Source: an uncultured Campylobacterales bacterium (GTDB taxonomy: Bacteria > Campylobacterota > Campylobacteria > Campylobacterales > Arcobacteraceae). From it: a DNA stretch of 64,000 nucleotides. The first letter of the stretch is position 1. The number at the start of each line of letters is the position of its first letter. The DNA is taken from positions 62,001 through 126,000 of the forward strand of contig CANLWY010000005.1 in assembly GCA_947494995.1 (NCBI GenBank), read 5' to 3'. The notes beneath the pieces were generated by a model. That model was given only the letters and a program-made list of their open reading frames with translations, did not search any database and was not told where the DNA came from. Shown here in pieces: positions 24,042 through 34,030 of the stretch. The position numbers and the translations under genes were made by a program.

Positions 24042-27000
24042 TTAATCTCCTGCATAATGATCTAACATTGTTTTATACACCTCTATTGTAAAAGTACCTC
24101 GTACTCCCAAAGAAGTTGCCATAATGTCAAGCAAAGAATTTCTTATTGAGTTTGAAACTGATGTAGGGCTAAATCTTTCAGCAAATGCATTTGCACCTAA
24201 CCCTAAAACTGATACCTTTAAACCTACAGGTGCTGTTACAGGATTTGTTAACATATAACCACCTATCAAATTTAAAGTATTTGCACCAATTCTTAATGAG
24301 TTTGCATGTGCAACTAAATCTATGCTATATTCTACTTTATAGTCAAGTCCTAAAAATGTACCAGTTGTTTTAGCATGTTTAATTCCATCATAAAAAACTT
24401 CATAATCTCCATTACTCTTTACGCCAAATACTCCTTTCCCATTATTATAACTTCCAATAAAATTTCTTTTAGAGTCACCTAAAAAAGTTGTGCCATAAAT
24501 ATTCCCAAAGCTAGCTCCACTATTAAGATTTCCGTAGTGATCACCTGTATAAATATTATGAGTAATATATCCTACAACATACCCAACTTTCTCAATCGTA
24601 TGAATTATGGGGTCTCTCTGCCAACCATCATTTCTTACTGCTCTATTATCATATGCATCTTGAATATTTCTTGCTTCATCACTTGCTATACTATTACCAT
24701 TTCCACTACTTCCTCCAAAGTCAGCAGGATTTTCTCCATATTCACTACCACCAACATTGTGTCCACCAAACCCAACATCAAACCCACTAGGATCAGTATA
24801 CTTCAAAGGATTATTCATTGTATAAGAATATCTATTAAAATTCTGTGAATCAAATGGATGAAAAATATTTGGATCTGCCGAAAGAAACCTTGCAATTGTT
24901 GGATCATATACCCTTCCATTCATATGAATAAGACCTGCTTCTTCTATATGCTCATGTCCTGTATAACCTCTGTTTGTTATTGAAGATGGAGTTTGAATAA
25001 TCTCATTTCCATTTATATCTAGTTTTAATCTCTCTCCGAATGGTTTATATGAGAATCTTTCTACTACTTCTCCTAGATGATTTGTTATTGTATCTATTGA
25101 ACCTAGATTATCATAATGTAAAAAGTTAACTGAGTATTGACTATCTTTATTTGAGAAAGTTGAAACTAGTTGATTTCCTACATAGATTAGATACTTATCT
25201 TCTGTTACTCCACCTGTATAGTGTCTTTCAAATGTTTTATTTACATAGTGAGTTGTATTTGAATTTGATGTTTTCTTATATCTACTATTATTTGTATCAT
25301 ATGAGAAAGTTACAGTTGAATTAACTGTTTGTATTTTTGTTGGTTTATTAAATGAACTATAAGTGATGATTTTTCCATCATTATTTATCATATTTCCATT
25401 TTCATCATAGACAAAGCTTTTACTTCCTATTTTTGTAACAGCATGTGGTCTATTTGAAGTATATTCATAATATCCTATATCTGACTTATAAATCATATTT
25501 CCTAATTCATCATAATCATATGATAAAGTAGTTAAGTTATCTTTTGTAGTAATATTTGCGTATTTTAATCTATTTAAAGAATCATAGATAAAGTCTTGTT
25601 CTACTTGTAGTTTAAGGTCATTTCTATTTGTTACGTTATTTAATACATCGTATGTATATGTTGATTCTCTTACTCTTGAATCATCACTATCATATCCTGT
25701 ATTTATGCTATATAAAATACCTCTTTGGTCATACTCGTTTCTTGTCTCTAATCCATTTCCAGATAAGTATGAGGTTGTTATACCTAAACTATTTTGTTCT
25801 ATAACTTTATAGAAGTAAATCTCATTTGATTCTAGTATCTCTTGGTATGCTCCTTGTTTATACTGGTATGTATTTCCCAAGTGTTCATAGTATGCAATTT
25901 TCTCTTCTACTGTTTTTATATAGTTTACATCTTTTGTTAGATCGGCTAAGGCTTTTTCATAGTAGGCTAATATCTCTGCATTCGTTCCATAGAAAAGAAT
26001 ATTATCATCTTTTGTATAGTTACCCATATCTGTATGGGTCATCTCATCTGGGCAGAAGATTATTATACCTCCCACAGTTCCACAATATAGTAGTTTTTTA
26101 TTTTCCTCTTTTTTCTCTTTTAATTCTTCAAGTAAAGACAGAGAATATTTTGCTATGTGTACTAAATCATACTTGAAAGTTTCATATAGTGAAGCTAGTT
26201 CTAAACTTTGAGATGAGTTTAGCATTTCATTAAAAGTAGCATCATAGAACTGATTTGTTTTTTCATCATAACTTTTTGCTAAAGCATCTAAGGCAGTAAT
26301 TAGATCTTCTAATTCTGTTACATGGTTTATTAGCTGATTTACTATGTAAGCTTTATTTGGATTATTTTTATATAATTCTATTATATCTTGATATCTTGCA
26401 AGATCTTTTTTATATTTTGCTAATTGAGCTTTATAGTTTATAGCTATTTTTTTATTTGCTAGGTATTGTTCCATATCATAAGAGATTTCACTTCTTAATC
26501 TGTTTACATCAACTTCTCCTGCATTTCTTCTTGGAGTTGTAACAGACTCTAAGTATCCATGTTCATTATAGTTATTTTTAATCTCTACACTATTTGGTTC
26601 TATTGTTTTTACAACTCTTCCTAAAGAGTCATATACAAACTGTTTTGTATACTCTATTTGATCTATAGTTGTTGTTAGTTTATTAACTCTTCCTAGCTGG
26701 TCATAGGTATAAACTTTTGTGTTTCCTATTCCTAGTTCTTTATGTATTTTTCCTATACCTTTTCCAATAGCAGAGTCATATGTGAACGCTATTGTTCCTT
26801 CTGGTGTAACTTTTTTTAAGACTCTTCCTATTTCATCGTAGATAAAAGTTGTTATTTGTCCTTTTGCATCTTTTTGACTATGAAGTTTTCCTAAAGAGTT
26901 GTAGGTATAAGTCCAAATTCCCATATCTGGGTCATTTTGTTTTGTTTTGTTTCCAAAGATATCATAATCTATTGATATTGTATTACCTTTAGAGTCTATG

Positions 27001-30000
27001 GTCTTTTTTAAGTTCCCTATTGAATCATATTCGTATCTTATACTACTTTCATTATTATCATTTACTAATATAACTTTTTCTATTGCATTTATTGTTGTAG
27101 TTTTAGTTTGGTTTTTTGCATTTGTTTTAATTGTTGAAAATGGAATGTATGCTATTTTATCAATAGCTCTTTGATCATGTGGAGCAGGAGAGTTTACTTC
27201 TATTAATCTGTTTACATCATCATAGATATAGTTTATATATTCAGGGTATTCACCTTCAAAATAAGGAGTTGATACTTTTACTTTATTTCCTTTTTTATCA
27301 TACTCAAACTCTTCAAAGATAACTCTTCCATCAAAACCTGTTTTCTCTTTTTTTATCTCACGTCCAAGTTTATCGAAGTATACTTTTGTAGGAAACTTTC
27401 CATTTAGTTTTTGAGTAACACTATGTCCTATAGTTTCCCAAGTATATTCCCAAGTAACATAAGTACCATCTGCTCTAAGCTCTTTAGTTTTTCTTCCCAT
27501 CTCATCATAGGTAAAAGTAGTAGTTAGATTATTTGGTCCAGTAACTGTTTTTAATTGATTTCTTATATCATAAGTTCTTTTTTCAGTATGTCCTAGAGCA
27601 TTGGTAATAGCTGTTTTATTAATAGCATTTGAATCATAATCATAAGTAGTTGTTCTTGGCTTTATTTGATAACCACTTATAGTTTCAGTTTTTTTATTAC
27701 CTTTTGAGTCATAGGTATAGGTTTTTGTTAGAGCTTTTATATTTGATGGTTCTATTATCTCTTTCTTTAGTGTTCCTGTATCAGAATAATATTCAAAAGA
27801 AGACTTTCTAGTAATATCTACTTTTCCATCTGCTTTATGGGTTACACTACTACTTTTTAACCTTGATAGTATCCAAGATGATTCATAATTATCATATACA
27901 TTTACAATATTTTTTTCAAATCTTTGTGAATTTCCTGTTGTAACAGTAGAGATATTCCCAATATTTCCATATTGATCTAAGTATGAGTTTATTGTTGTTT
28001 TTGTTGTAAGCATATTACTTGTAATATAATCATAGTTTTTTTCTATCTTTTTATTTAAATATATTTGAGAGTATAATCCTCTTGAAATATTTGTAAAATA
28101 ATTAAAAGATTCAGCAAGTAGTTTATTTTTTACATAAGTTTTACTATTTTTTAATGTACCTATATATGGATATGTTTGATTAAATATTGATATAACTTTT
28201 GTTTGAGTTGTGTTATCAAATACTTCAATTTCTTCAAATCCTAAACTCCCTCTTTCTAGGTTAAAGGCATAGTTTTTATATTTAAAGCTAGTTTTATTAT
28301 ATCCACCTATACCATTTATAGAAGAAAAGCTTTTTACGACTTTCATAGCAGAAGCTTTCACTTCTACATTAGGATAATTTAAGTTTTTATTTGAGGTATA
28401 AATATTGCTATCTTTTAAATCTGAATACTCTATTTTTATATCTTGGTCTTTTTGGTTTGTTATTGAAGATATTTGAAGAAGAGCATTTTTATTTAAAGAT
28501 ACTCTAAATCTATGTCCTGCTTTTCCTTTATAAGTTTGAATTATATCAGATAGCCCATCCATATTCATATCTTGTGCAAAAAGATTCCAATGTTCTAGTG
28601 AATAATTAGTGTCAGATAACCAATATTTAACACTTCCAAATCCATTGCCTGTATTTAAAGCTACTCTAAATCTATGTCCTGCTTTTCCTTTATAAGTTTG
28701 AACTAAATCTGGTAATTTATCCCCATTCATATCTTGAGCAAAAATATTCCAATGTTCTAGTGAATAATTAGTGTCAGATAACCAATATTTTACACTTGCA
28801 AAGCCATTTCCTGTATTTAAAGATACTCTAAATCTATGTCCTTCCTCTCCTTTATATATCTGGACTAAATCAGGAAGGCCATCTGCATTCATATCCTTGG
28901 TAGAGATATCCCAATTTCTTAAAGAAGAATTATTATCTTTTAACCAGTATTTTCTACTTCCAAATCCTTTTCCTGTATTAAGACGAACTCTAAATCTGTG
29001 TCCTTCCACCCCTTTATATGTTTGGACTAAATCAACTAATCCGTCCTTATTCATATCTTGAAGAAAAATATTCCAATCCTTTAAAGAATACTGATAATTT
29101 TCAAACCAATATGTTTCACTCTCGAATCCAGTACCTTTATTTAAAGCTACTTTTAATATATGTCCAGATTTTCCTTTATATACTTGTATTAAATCAGGAA
29201 GGCCATCTCCGTTTATATCTTGAGCATAATGATTCCAATTTTCTATTGAATCACTGTAATCTGTTGTGAGACTTCCTGAATAACTATTATCATTAAACCA
29301 ATATTTAGAACTTTCAAATCCATTTCCTGTATTTAAAGCTACTTTAAAACTATAAGTAGTTCCTCGTTTAAATGTCTGTACTAAATCAGGCAACTTATCC
29401 CCATTCATATCTTGTGCAAAAAGATTCCAATATCTTAATGAAGCACTAGTATCGGACAACCAATATCTAGGACTTTCAAATCCATTTCCAGTATTTAATG
29501 ATACTCTAAATCTATGTCCTGAAGAGTCACCTGTATAAGTCTGAACTAAATCAGGTAGATTGTCCCCATTCATATCTTGAGCAAAGATATTCCACTTGTT
29601 TAGCCCTGAACTTGTTTCTACAAACCAATAATCTGAACCGCCAACTGTATTGGGAGTCACCTTATTCCAATTAAAAGCTATTGGAGCAAGACACTTACCA
29701 TCAATACACTCAGTAATATTTTTAATTAAGGATTTGTTATCAAAATATTCATAATTTAAACCATAAGAAGATACTTCAATTTCATTAGTTTTTATCGAAA
29801 CTGTTTTTAATCTTTTTGAAGCGTCAAACTTTATATCTCTTGAATATAACTCTCTTATATCTGTTCTATTTTCATATATAAAATCTATTGAGTTATTTGC
29901 ATAGGTGATTTTTTTAATTGCTTTTGATAAGGTATCATATTGAAAATTGATTTGATTGTTAAATCTATCTGATATTTTATTTACTCTAAAAAAAGTTCCT

Positions 30001-30485
30001 GAATCTTTAGAATCAGAAGTTTTTCCATACTCATAAATCAATCCATCTTTTGCATAAACTACCCACCCTAAAGTGTCTTTTTCAATCTTTGAATAAGAGT
30101 CTACTTCTGTTTTATACTCTGTATTACTGCCATAACTATTTAGGCTATTTTTTAAGACAAGTGTTTGTCCATCTAAACAATAGTTAAAATCTTTTGAAGT
30201 ATCTTTCTTTTCTACAAATAGAGTTTCATTACATTTTGATATTTGGGATAAACCATTAAGAGAAAAACCAACTCCTAAAGCTCCATTCATTCTATTTGAT
30301 GAATTATAAGAGATAGCTAAATTAGGTTTTAGTCCAGCAACTCCCTTGGGAAGTTCTATTGGTAAAGAATAGTTTGCACTACCTTGGTTTACAGAAAACT
30401 CTCCTTTTGTTGAACCAACTACATTTGCATTAATATAAGAATAAGTCAAAATAAGAGACAATAGAATTTTAAATAATTTATACAT
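24042..30485 (-). CDS. giant SpvB/VCBS/YD-repeat RHS protein with 250-residue tip
   Basis: The protein of about 2147 aa starts at the ATG 7 nt after an AAGGA site (a TTG lies 3 nt further out). It has a Sec signal (LLSLILTYSYINA), an SpvB-like N-terminus (GEFSVNQGSANYSLPIELPKG), and seven Trp-led VCBS/FG-GAP-type repeats (about 300-665; DMNGDxLPDLVQTY). A TcdB-like middle and YD repeats follow (about 920-1320), then a helical insertion (about 1325-1555) with two Cys. The second YD block and RHS core end YTDPSGF (about 1900). The tip is glycine/serine-rich at first, then has a hydrophobic stretch near GANTLNLIGGYML. It is likely exported and delivers the tip as toxin; toxic activity is inferred. 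Confidence 0.85.
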   Translation of the reverse strand: MYKLFKILLSLILTYSYINANVVGSTKGEFSVNQGSANYSLPIELPKGVAGLKPNLAISYNSSNRMNGALGVGFSLNGLSQISKCNETLFVEKKDTSKDFNYCLDGQTLVLKNSLNSYGSNTEYKTEVDSYSKIEKDTLGWVVYAKDGLIYEYGKTSDSKDSGTFFRVNKISDRFNNQINFQYDTLSKAIKKITYANNSIDFIYENRTDIRELYSRDIKFDASKRLKTVSIKTNEIEVSSYGLNYEYFDNKSLIKNITECIDGKCLAPIAFNWNKVTPNTVGGSDYWFVETSSGLNKWNIFAQDMNGDNLPDLVQTYTGDSSGHRFRVSLNTGNGFESPRYWLSDTSASLRYWNLFAQDMNGDKLPDLVQTFKRGTTYSFKVALNTGNGFESSKYWFNDNSYSGSLTTDYSDSIENWNHYAQDINGDGLPDLIQVYKGKSGHILKVALNKGTGFESETYWFENYQYSLKDWNIFLQDMNKDGLVDLVQTYKGVEGHRFRVRLNTGKGFGSRKYWLKDNNSSLRNWDISTKDMNADGLPDLVQIYKGEEGHRFRVSLNTGNGFASVKYWLSDTNYSLEHWNIFAQDMNGDKLPDLVQTYKGKAGHRFRVALNTGNGFGSVKYWLSDTNYSLEHWNLFAQDMNMDGLSDIIQTYKGKAGHRFRVSLNKNALLQISSITNQKDQDIKIEYSDLKDSNIYTSNKNLNYPNVEVKASAMKVVKSFSSINGIGGYNKTSFKYKNYAFNLERGSLGFEEIEVFDNTTQTKVISIFNQTYPYIGTLKNSKTYVKNKLLAESFNYFTNISRGLYSQIYLNKKIEKNYDYITSNMLTTKTTINSYLDQYGNIGNISTVTTGNSQRFEKNIVNVYDNYESSWILSRLKSSSVTHKADGKVDITRKSSFEYYSDTGTLKKEIIEPSNIKALTKTYTYDSKGNKKTETISGYQIKPRTTTYDYDSNAINKTAITNALGHTEKRTYDIRNQLKTVTGPNNLTTTFTYDEMGRKTKELRADGTYVTWEYTWETIGHSVTQKLNGKFPTKVYFDKLGREIKKEKTGFDGRVIFEEFEYDKKGNKVKVSTPYFEGEYPEYINYIYDDVNRLIEVNSPAPHDQRAIDKIAYIPFSTIKTNAKNQTKTTTINAIEKVILVNDNNESSIRYEYDSIGNLKKTIDSKGNTISIDYDIFGNKTKQNDPDMGIWTYTYNSLGKLHSQKDAKGQITTFIYDEIGRVLKKVTPEGTIAFTYDSAIGKGIGKIHKELGIGNTKVYTYDQLGRVNKLTTTIDQIEYTKQFVYDSLGRVVKTIEPNSVEIKNNYNEHGYLESVTTPRRNAGEVDVNRLRSEISYDMEQYLANKKIAINYKAQLAKYKKDLARYQDIIELYKNNPNKAYIVNQLINHVTELEDLITALDALAKSYDEKTNQFYDATFNEMLNSSQSLELASLYETFKYDLVHIAKYSLSLLEELKEKKEENKKLLYCGTVGGIIIFCPDEMTHTDMGNYTKDDNILFYGTNAEILAYYEKALADLTKDVNYIKTVEEKIAYYEHLGNTYQYKQGAYQEILESNEIYFYKVIEQNSLGITTSYLSGNGLETRNEYDQRGILYSINTGYDSDDSRVRESTYTYDVLNNVTNRNDLKLQVEQDFIYDSLNRLKYANITTKDNLTTLSYDYDELGNMIYKSDIGYYEYTSNRPHAVTKIGSKSFVYDENGNMINNDGKIITYSSFNKPTKIQTVNSTVTFSYDTNNSRYKKTSNSNTTHYVNKTFERHYTGGVTEDKYLIYVGNQLVSTFSNKDSQYSVNFLHYDNLGSIDTITNHLGEVVERFSYKPFGERLKLDINGNEIIQTPSSITNRGYTGHEHIEEAGLIHMNGRVYDPTIARFLSADPNIFHPFDSQNFNRYSYTMNNPLKYTDPSGFDVGFGGHNVGGSEYGENPADFGGSSGNGNSIASDEARNIQDAYDNRAVRNDGWQRDPIIHTIEKVGYVVGYITHNIYTGDHYGNLNSGASFGNIYGTTFLGDSKRNFIGSYNNGKGVFGVKSNGDYEVFYDGIKHAKTTGTFLGLDYKVEYSIDLVAHANSLRIGANTLNLIGGYMLTNPVTAPVGLKVSVLGLGANAFAERFSPTSVSNSIRNSLLDIMATSLGVRGTFTIEVYKTMLDHYAGD
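28490..29640 (-). repeat. tandem VCBS repeats with recent DNA-level duplication
   Basis: Seven repeats of about 50-64 codons lie within the SpvB/RHS gene, each starting W-[ND]-x3-x-[KQ]-D and containing a calcium-type DxNxDxLxD loop. Two adjacent units are nearly identical in DNA: the 45 bp at 28584-28628 recur at 28746-28790 (162-bp period), and the strings around CTAAATCTATGTCCTGC recur at 28503, 28666 and, less exactly, further on. This points to recent unit duplication or gene conversion. Confidence 0.8.
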
Positions 30486-30582
30486 CAATTTATCCTTTTT
30501 AAATATTCAAAAATATTATCACTATTAATATAATATAAAGCTTAATTTTATTATTATTTACTTAAATTTTAAAAGGATTTTT

Positions 30583-30969
30583 ATGTCTAAATTATTTATA
30601 TATATTTTTATAGCTTTTTTTACAACTACTTCGTTTATTATCTACTTTTTTTCTGGAGAAAAAGAAGAAGTTAAAGTAAGTCAGGACAAGAACATTCAAA
30701 AAGTAATGGAAAGAGAAATTCACACAACTAAGAACGAACTTTTTATAAAAGAGAAAGTTAAAGAAGAGAAGAAAAAAGTCTTATTTGAAAAGAAAAGTGA
30801 GCTTGAAAAAAAGAGTGAAAATATTGAAGAATTAATTTCAAAAGTAGATAAACTTGTTGAAGAGAACAACTTAGTATTAAATGAAAAAGAAGAAAAATAC
30901 AAAGAGAGAGTTGATAAGGTAAATCAGAAGTTTAAAAATATTAAAAAAGAGATTGAAAACTTAAAATAA
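30583..30969 (+). CDS. small membrane-anchored coiled-coil protein
   Basis: The 128-aa protein has one N-terminal transmembrane helix (LFIYIFIAFFTTTSFIIYFF) and then about 100 residues of highly charged Lys/Glu helix with heptad character (KKSELEKKSENIEELISKVDKLVEENN). It has an AAAAGGA ribosome site, is divergent from the SpvB/RHS gene and convergent with the last gene of the secretion operon. No family is recognised; a structural or spacer role at the membrane is possible. Confidence 0.6.
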   Translation: MSKLFIYIFIAFFTTTSFIIYFFSGEKEEVKVSQDKNIQKVMEREIHTTKNELFIKEKVKEEKKKVLFEKKSELEKKSENIEELISKVDKLVEENNLVLNEKEEKYKERVDKVNQKFKNIKKEIENLK

Positions 30970-30976
30970 CTATAAT

Positions 30977-31573
30977 TTAGGGTTTAATTAAAAAGCCTTT
31001 TATGTATCCCTCTGCATTTTCTAATTTGCACCACCCATATTTATCACAAAAGTCTATATAAATGATATCATCTCTTTTTAGCTCCTTAATAATAGTTGAG
31101 TTTGAAAATGGTTTAGAATATATTTTGGCTATATTATAGGCAATTCTTTTTTTATTTTTTTCAAGTTTTATTTTTTTAGGAATAGTGATTTTTTCTTTTT
31201 TTATTGGTATAGTCTTTTCACTCTTTTTCTTTTTTAGTTCTAAAATCTCTTTTTTTAAAAAAGCAATCTCTTTTTTGAGAGCTTCTAATTCTTGATTTTT
31301 ATTAGATAAAATTGTTCTTGTTTCATTTGAATTATTAAATAAAACTCTTTTATCTTTATATAACTCAGTCATAATAAGCTCTATTTTTTCATTTATTACT
31401 TTTATTTCTTGTTCATTTAGAGTTGATTTACTTTTATTTATATCTACATCTTTTAGTAAACTTTCAAAACCTACTTTAAATAAAAAAAGTTCCAATTCAG
31501 AAGTTTTTACTGTATTTTCATTAGCACCTAAAATATTAAAACTAAATATTACTATAAAAAAATATTTAAACAT
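30977..31573 (-). CDS. periplasmic coiled-coil protein with SH3 domain, end of T2SS operon
   Basis: The 198-aa protein has a signal peptide (MFKYFFIVIFSFNILGA), a central coiled coil (about residues 85-115; LEALKKEIAFLKKEILELKK) and a C-terminal bacterial SH3 domain (about 145-198; AKIYSKPFSNSTIIKELKRDDIIYI, then GWCKLENAEGYIKGFL). It begins at the last base of gspJ. SH3b domains often bind peptidoglycan or wall-linked partners, so it may link the secretion machine to the wall; this is inference. Confidence 0.72.
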   Translation of the reverse strand: MFKYFFIVIFSFNILGANENTVKTSELELFLFKVGFESLLKDVDINKSKSTLNEQEIKVINEKIELIMTELYKDKRVLFNNSNETRTILSNKNQELEALKKEIAFLKKEILELKKKKSEKTIPIKKEKITIPKKIKLEKNKKRIAYNIAKIYSKPFSNSTIIKELKRDDIIYIDFCDKYGWCKLENAEGYIKGFLIKP

Positions 31574-32109
31574 TAATTCTCCATCATCTTAAAAGTAGGA
31601 AAAGTGATTCTTTTCCCTTCTTTTGGTTCTATTACAAAAATATATTTATCATCTTTTTGTATAACTACAAACTTTCTTATACCTTTTAAAAGTATATCTA
31701 TAAAAGAGTTATTATAAAACTCAACTCCTGATTTCTCTTTTTGAAACTTTTCTTTACTTTCAATTCTAAGTAAATGATTATTGGAAGATATCATATAGGT
31801 AATATTTGAGTAAAAAGGATTATTAAAACTATTGTTAGTTTCAAATATAACCATTGAGTTTTTATCCCTATCAGTTAACAAAGAGATGATACCTTTTGAC
31901 TCAGCTATATCTTCTGCTATTACTTTATATAGATGATTTATATCTTCACTTTTATAAATATGATTTTCAAATTTTTTATTAGCTAGTTTTGTATCATCTA
32001 AGGCTTTATATAGAAAAAATAAGACTATCATAAATATTGTAATAGCTATTAGCATTTCTAAAAGAGTAAATGCCTTTCTATTTTTAGATAAGATTTGGAT
32101 ACTTTTCAT
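31573..32109 (-). CDS. gspJ: type II secretion minor pseudopilin GspJ-like
   Basis: The 178-aa protein has a prepilin signal with cleavage before F in KAFTLLEMLIAITIFMIVLFF (written here as KAFTLLEML then the helix) and the conserved Glu at +5. The residue before the cleavage site is Ala. The body contains SSNNHLLRIESKEKFQ and a C-terminal beta region, consistent with GspJ. The ATG shares its A with the gspI TGA stop (ATGA overlap). Assignment as J rather than H/I rests mainly on length and position next to gspI. Confidence 0.75.
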   Translation of the reverse strand: MKSIQILSKNRKAFTLLEMLIAITIFMIVLFFLYKALDDTKLANKKFENHIYKSEDINHLYKVIAEDIAESKGIISLLTDRDKNSMVIFETNNSFNNPFYSNITYMISSNNHLLRIESKEKFQKEKSGVEFYNNSFIDILLKGIRKFVVIQKDDKYIFVIEPKEGKRITFPTFKMMEN

Positions 32110-32519
32110 CAAAGCTCTAACTTAAATCTATAAATATCTTTTGAAATACCATCTTCAAAACTATATGTAGTCTTAAATTGGCTTACTTTAAATGAAATAC
32201 TCTCAACCTTATGAATAGTTTCATCTAAAACCGTATCTTTTACTTTTACCTTTACTTGTTTAAACTCTCTTCTTATATCATCATCTTTTATGTAAAAAAG
32301 TTTATCAAAGTATCTATTTTCATTTCTTTTTGAATACTCTTTACTATCCATAACTAAATTTAAATACATGTTTTGTTTTTCTAATTCTTCTGATTTTTCC
32401 AAGATAAAAATATTGTTACTCTTAACTTGAAATAAAGAGAGCATTACAACAGATAAAAGAGTTGTTGCTATTAAAACTTCCATTAGAGTAAAAGATTTTT
32501 TGTATTGTTTTTTTATCAT
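32109..32519 (-). CDS. gspI: type II secretion minor pseudopilin GspI-like
   Basis: The 136-aa protein has a prepilin leader KKQYKKS followed by FTLMEVLIATTLLSVVMLSL with Glu at +5 and Ser at -1. GspI is a minor pseudopilin that nucleates the periplasmic pseudopilus tip together with J and K. It lies between gspE and gspJ in the operon, 2 nt downstream of gspE in transcription order. Length matches the GspI family. Confidence 0.77.
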   Translation of the reverse strand: MIKKQYKKSFTLMEVLIATTLLSVVMLSLFQVKSNNIFILEKSEELEKQNMYLNLVMDSKEYSKRNENRYFDKLFYIKDDDIRREFKQVKVKVKDTVLDETIHKVESISFKVSQFKTTYSFEDGISKDIYRFKLEL

Positions 32520-32521
32520 AT

Positions 32522-34027
32522 TTATTTTATACCTATTCTAACAGCTTCATCAATTGAGGTTTCCCCATTTATAAGCATAAGTTTTAGTTGCTCATGAAGT
32601 GGTATCATTTTATTCTCTAAAGCTAATTGCATCAGAGTACTATCATCAACTTCACCTTTTAGATACTCTTTGATTTTTTCATCTATCACAAAAAGTTCAC
32701 CTATTGCTATTCTTCCAGTATAACCTGTAAAGTTACATTTTTTACACCCCACACTCTTATAGGTTTTATCATCAAGATATAATTCAAAAAGTTCTGGGGA
32801 AACAGTTTGCGTATCTTCACATTTACACTCATCACAAAGTTTTCTAACTAGCCTTTGTGCAAGTACTGCTAATAATGCAGATGAGATAAGAAATCTTTCT
32901 ATTCCCATATCGATAAGTCTTGTGATTGCTGCTGGTGCTCTATTTGTATGTAGGGTTGAAAAAAGCAAGTGACCTGTTAGTGCTGCTTGTACAGCAATTG
33001 AAGCAGTTTCACTATCTCTAATCTCTCCAAGCATTATAATATCTGGATCTTGTCTTAAAATAGAACGAAGTCCTGAAGCAAAAGTAAGTCCTACTTTATT
33101 ATTAACTTGTATTTGGGAAAACTCATTTGATTTGTACTCTACTGGGTCTTCAACTGTGATGATATTTTTCTCTTCATTTACAACTTGATGAAGTAAAGAG
33201 TGTAAGGTTGTAGATTTACCACTTCCTGTTGGACCTGTTACTAGGACCATACCATATGAGTTTTTTACAACATTTTCAAGGCTTTCAGTTATATATGATG
33301 GAAAACCTAGCTCTGTAAGATTTAATAAATCCTCTGTTTGCATTAATATTCTCATAACTACTCTTTCTCCATAAAAAGTAGGTAAGATAGAAACCCTAAT
33401 ATCAAGTGTTTTTCCAGCTATTTTAATCTGTGTTCGTCCATCTTGGGGTATTCTTTTTTCTGAGATATCAAGATTTGAGATAACTTTGATTCTTGAGATT
33501 ACAAGGGACATGATATTTTTATCTAGCTCTATATGCTTTACTAAAACCCCATCTATTCTATATCTAACTTCTGATTTAACTTCATGCACCTCAATATGGA
33601 TATCCGAGGCTTTTTTCTTAATAGCTTGATAAAAAAGTGAGTTTACAAACTTAATAATAGGAGCTGATTCTTCTGAGGTTAAAATATCACTTCCCACCTT
33701 TAAAAACTCACTTACTGAAAAGTCTTCTTCATCTAGGGTAGCATCTTCTTGCTCTTGAGCAATTGCATTCATCTCTTTATCTGTTTTTATTTCTAAAAAT
33801 CTATTATAAAGCTTCTCAAAAGAAAGTTCATCTAAAAATATAATCTCATATTCATAATCGCACTTTGAAAGGTAATCAAAAGATATACTCAAGTATTCAT
33901 TTGATAAAGCTATTACAACTTTTTCATTAAGTGTTGTAAATAAAACATAGTTTTTCAATGCAATGTTATAACGTTCTATCTTATCATAGGGAATAAGTGT
34001 TGTATCATGTATCTCTTTTATATTCAT
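32522..34027 (-). CDS. gspE: type II secretion ATPase GspE
   Basis: The 501-aa protein has an N-terminal MshEN/N2-type region and a C-terminal AAA+ secretion ATPase: Walker A GPTGSGKST (about residue 265), Asp box ITVEDPVEYK, Walker B IIMLGEIRDSETA and His box LLFSTLHTNRA. A CxxC-x(n)-CxxC zinc module (CDECKC ... CKKCNFTGYTGR, about 418-460) is typical of GspE. It powers pseudopilus assembly at the inner membrane by binding GspL and GspF. Confidence 0.93.
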   Translation of the reverse strand: MNIKEIHDTTLIPYDKIERYNIALKNYVLFTTLNEKVVIALSNEYLSISFDYLSKCDYEYEIIFLDELSFEKLYNRFLEIKTDKEMNAIAQEQEDATLDEEDFSVSEFLKVGSDILTSEESAPIIKFVNSLFYQAIKKKASDIHIEVHEVKSEVRYRIDGVLVKHIELDKNIMSLVISRIKVISNLDISEKRIPQDGRTQIKIAGKTLDIRVSILPTFYGERVVMRILMQTEDLLNLTELGFPSYITESLENVVKNSYGMVLVTGPTGSGKSTTLHSLLHQVVNEEKNIITVEDPVEYKSNEFSQIQVNNKVGLTFASGLRSILRQDPDIIMLGEIRDSETASIAVQAALTGHLLFSTLHTNRAPAAITRLIDMGIERFLISSALLAVLAQRLVRKLCDECKCEDTQTVSPELFELYLDDKTYKSVGCKKCNFTGYTGRIAIGELFVIDEKIKEYLKGEVDDSTLMQLALENKMIPLHEQLKLMLINGETSIDEAVRIGIK

Positions 34028-34030
34028 CTT

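Noticed and set aside
25826-26176. Plus-strand open frame opposite the SpvB/RHS gene
   Set aside because: Leu/Tyr-rich antisense frame inside a clear coding region, typical shadow of an A/T-rich helix-coding stretch.
28490-29640. CRISPR-like periodicity from regular repeats
   Set aside because: The repeats are in frame, about 160 bp long and encode VCBS protein units, with no short palindromic repeats or spacers.
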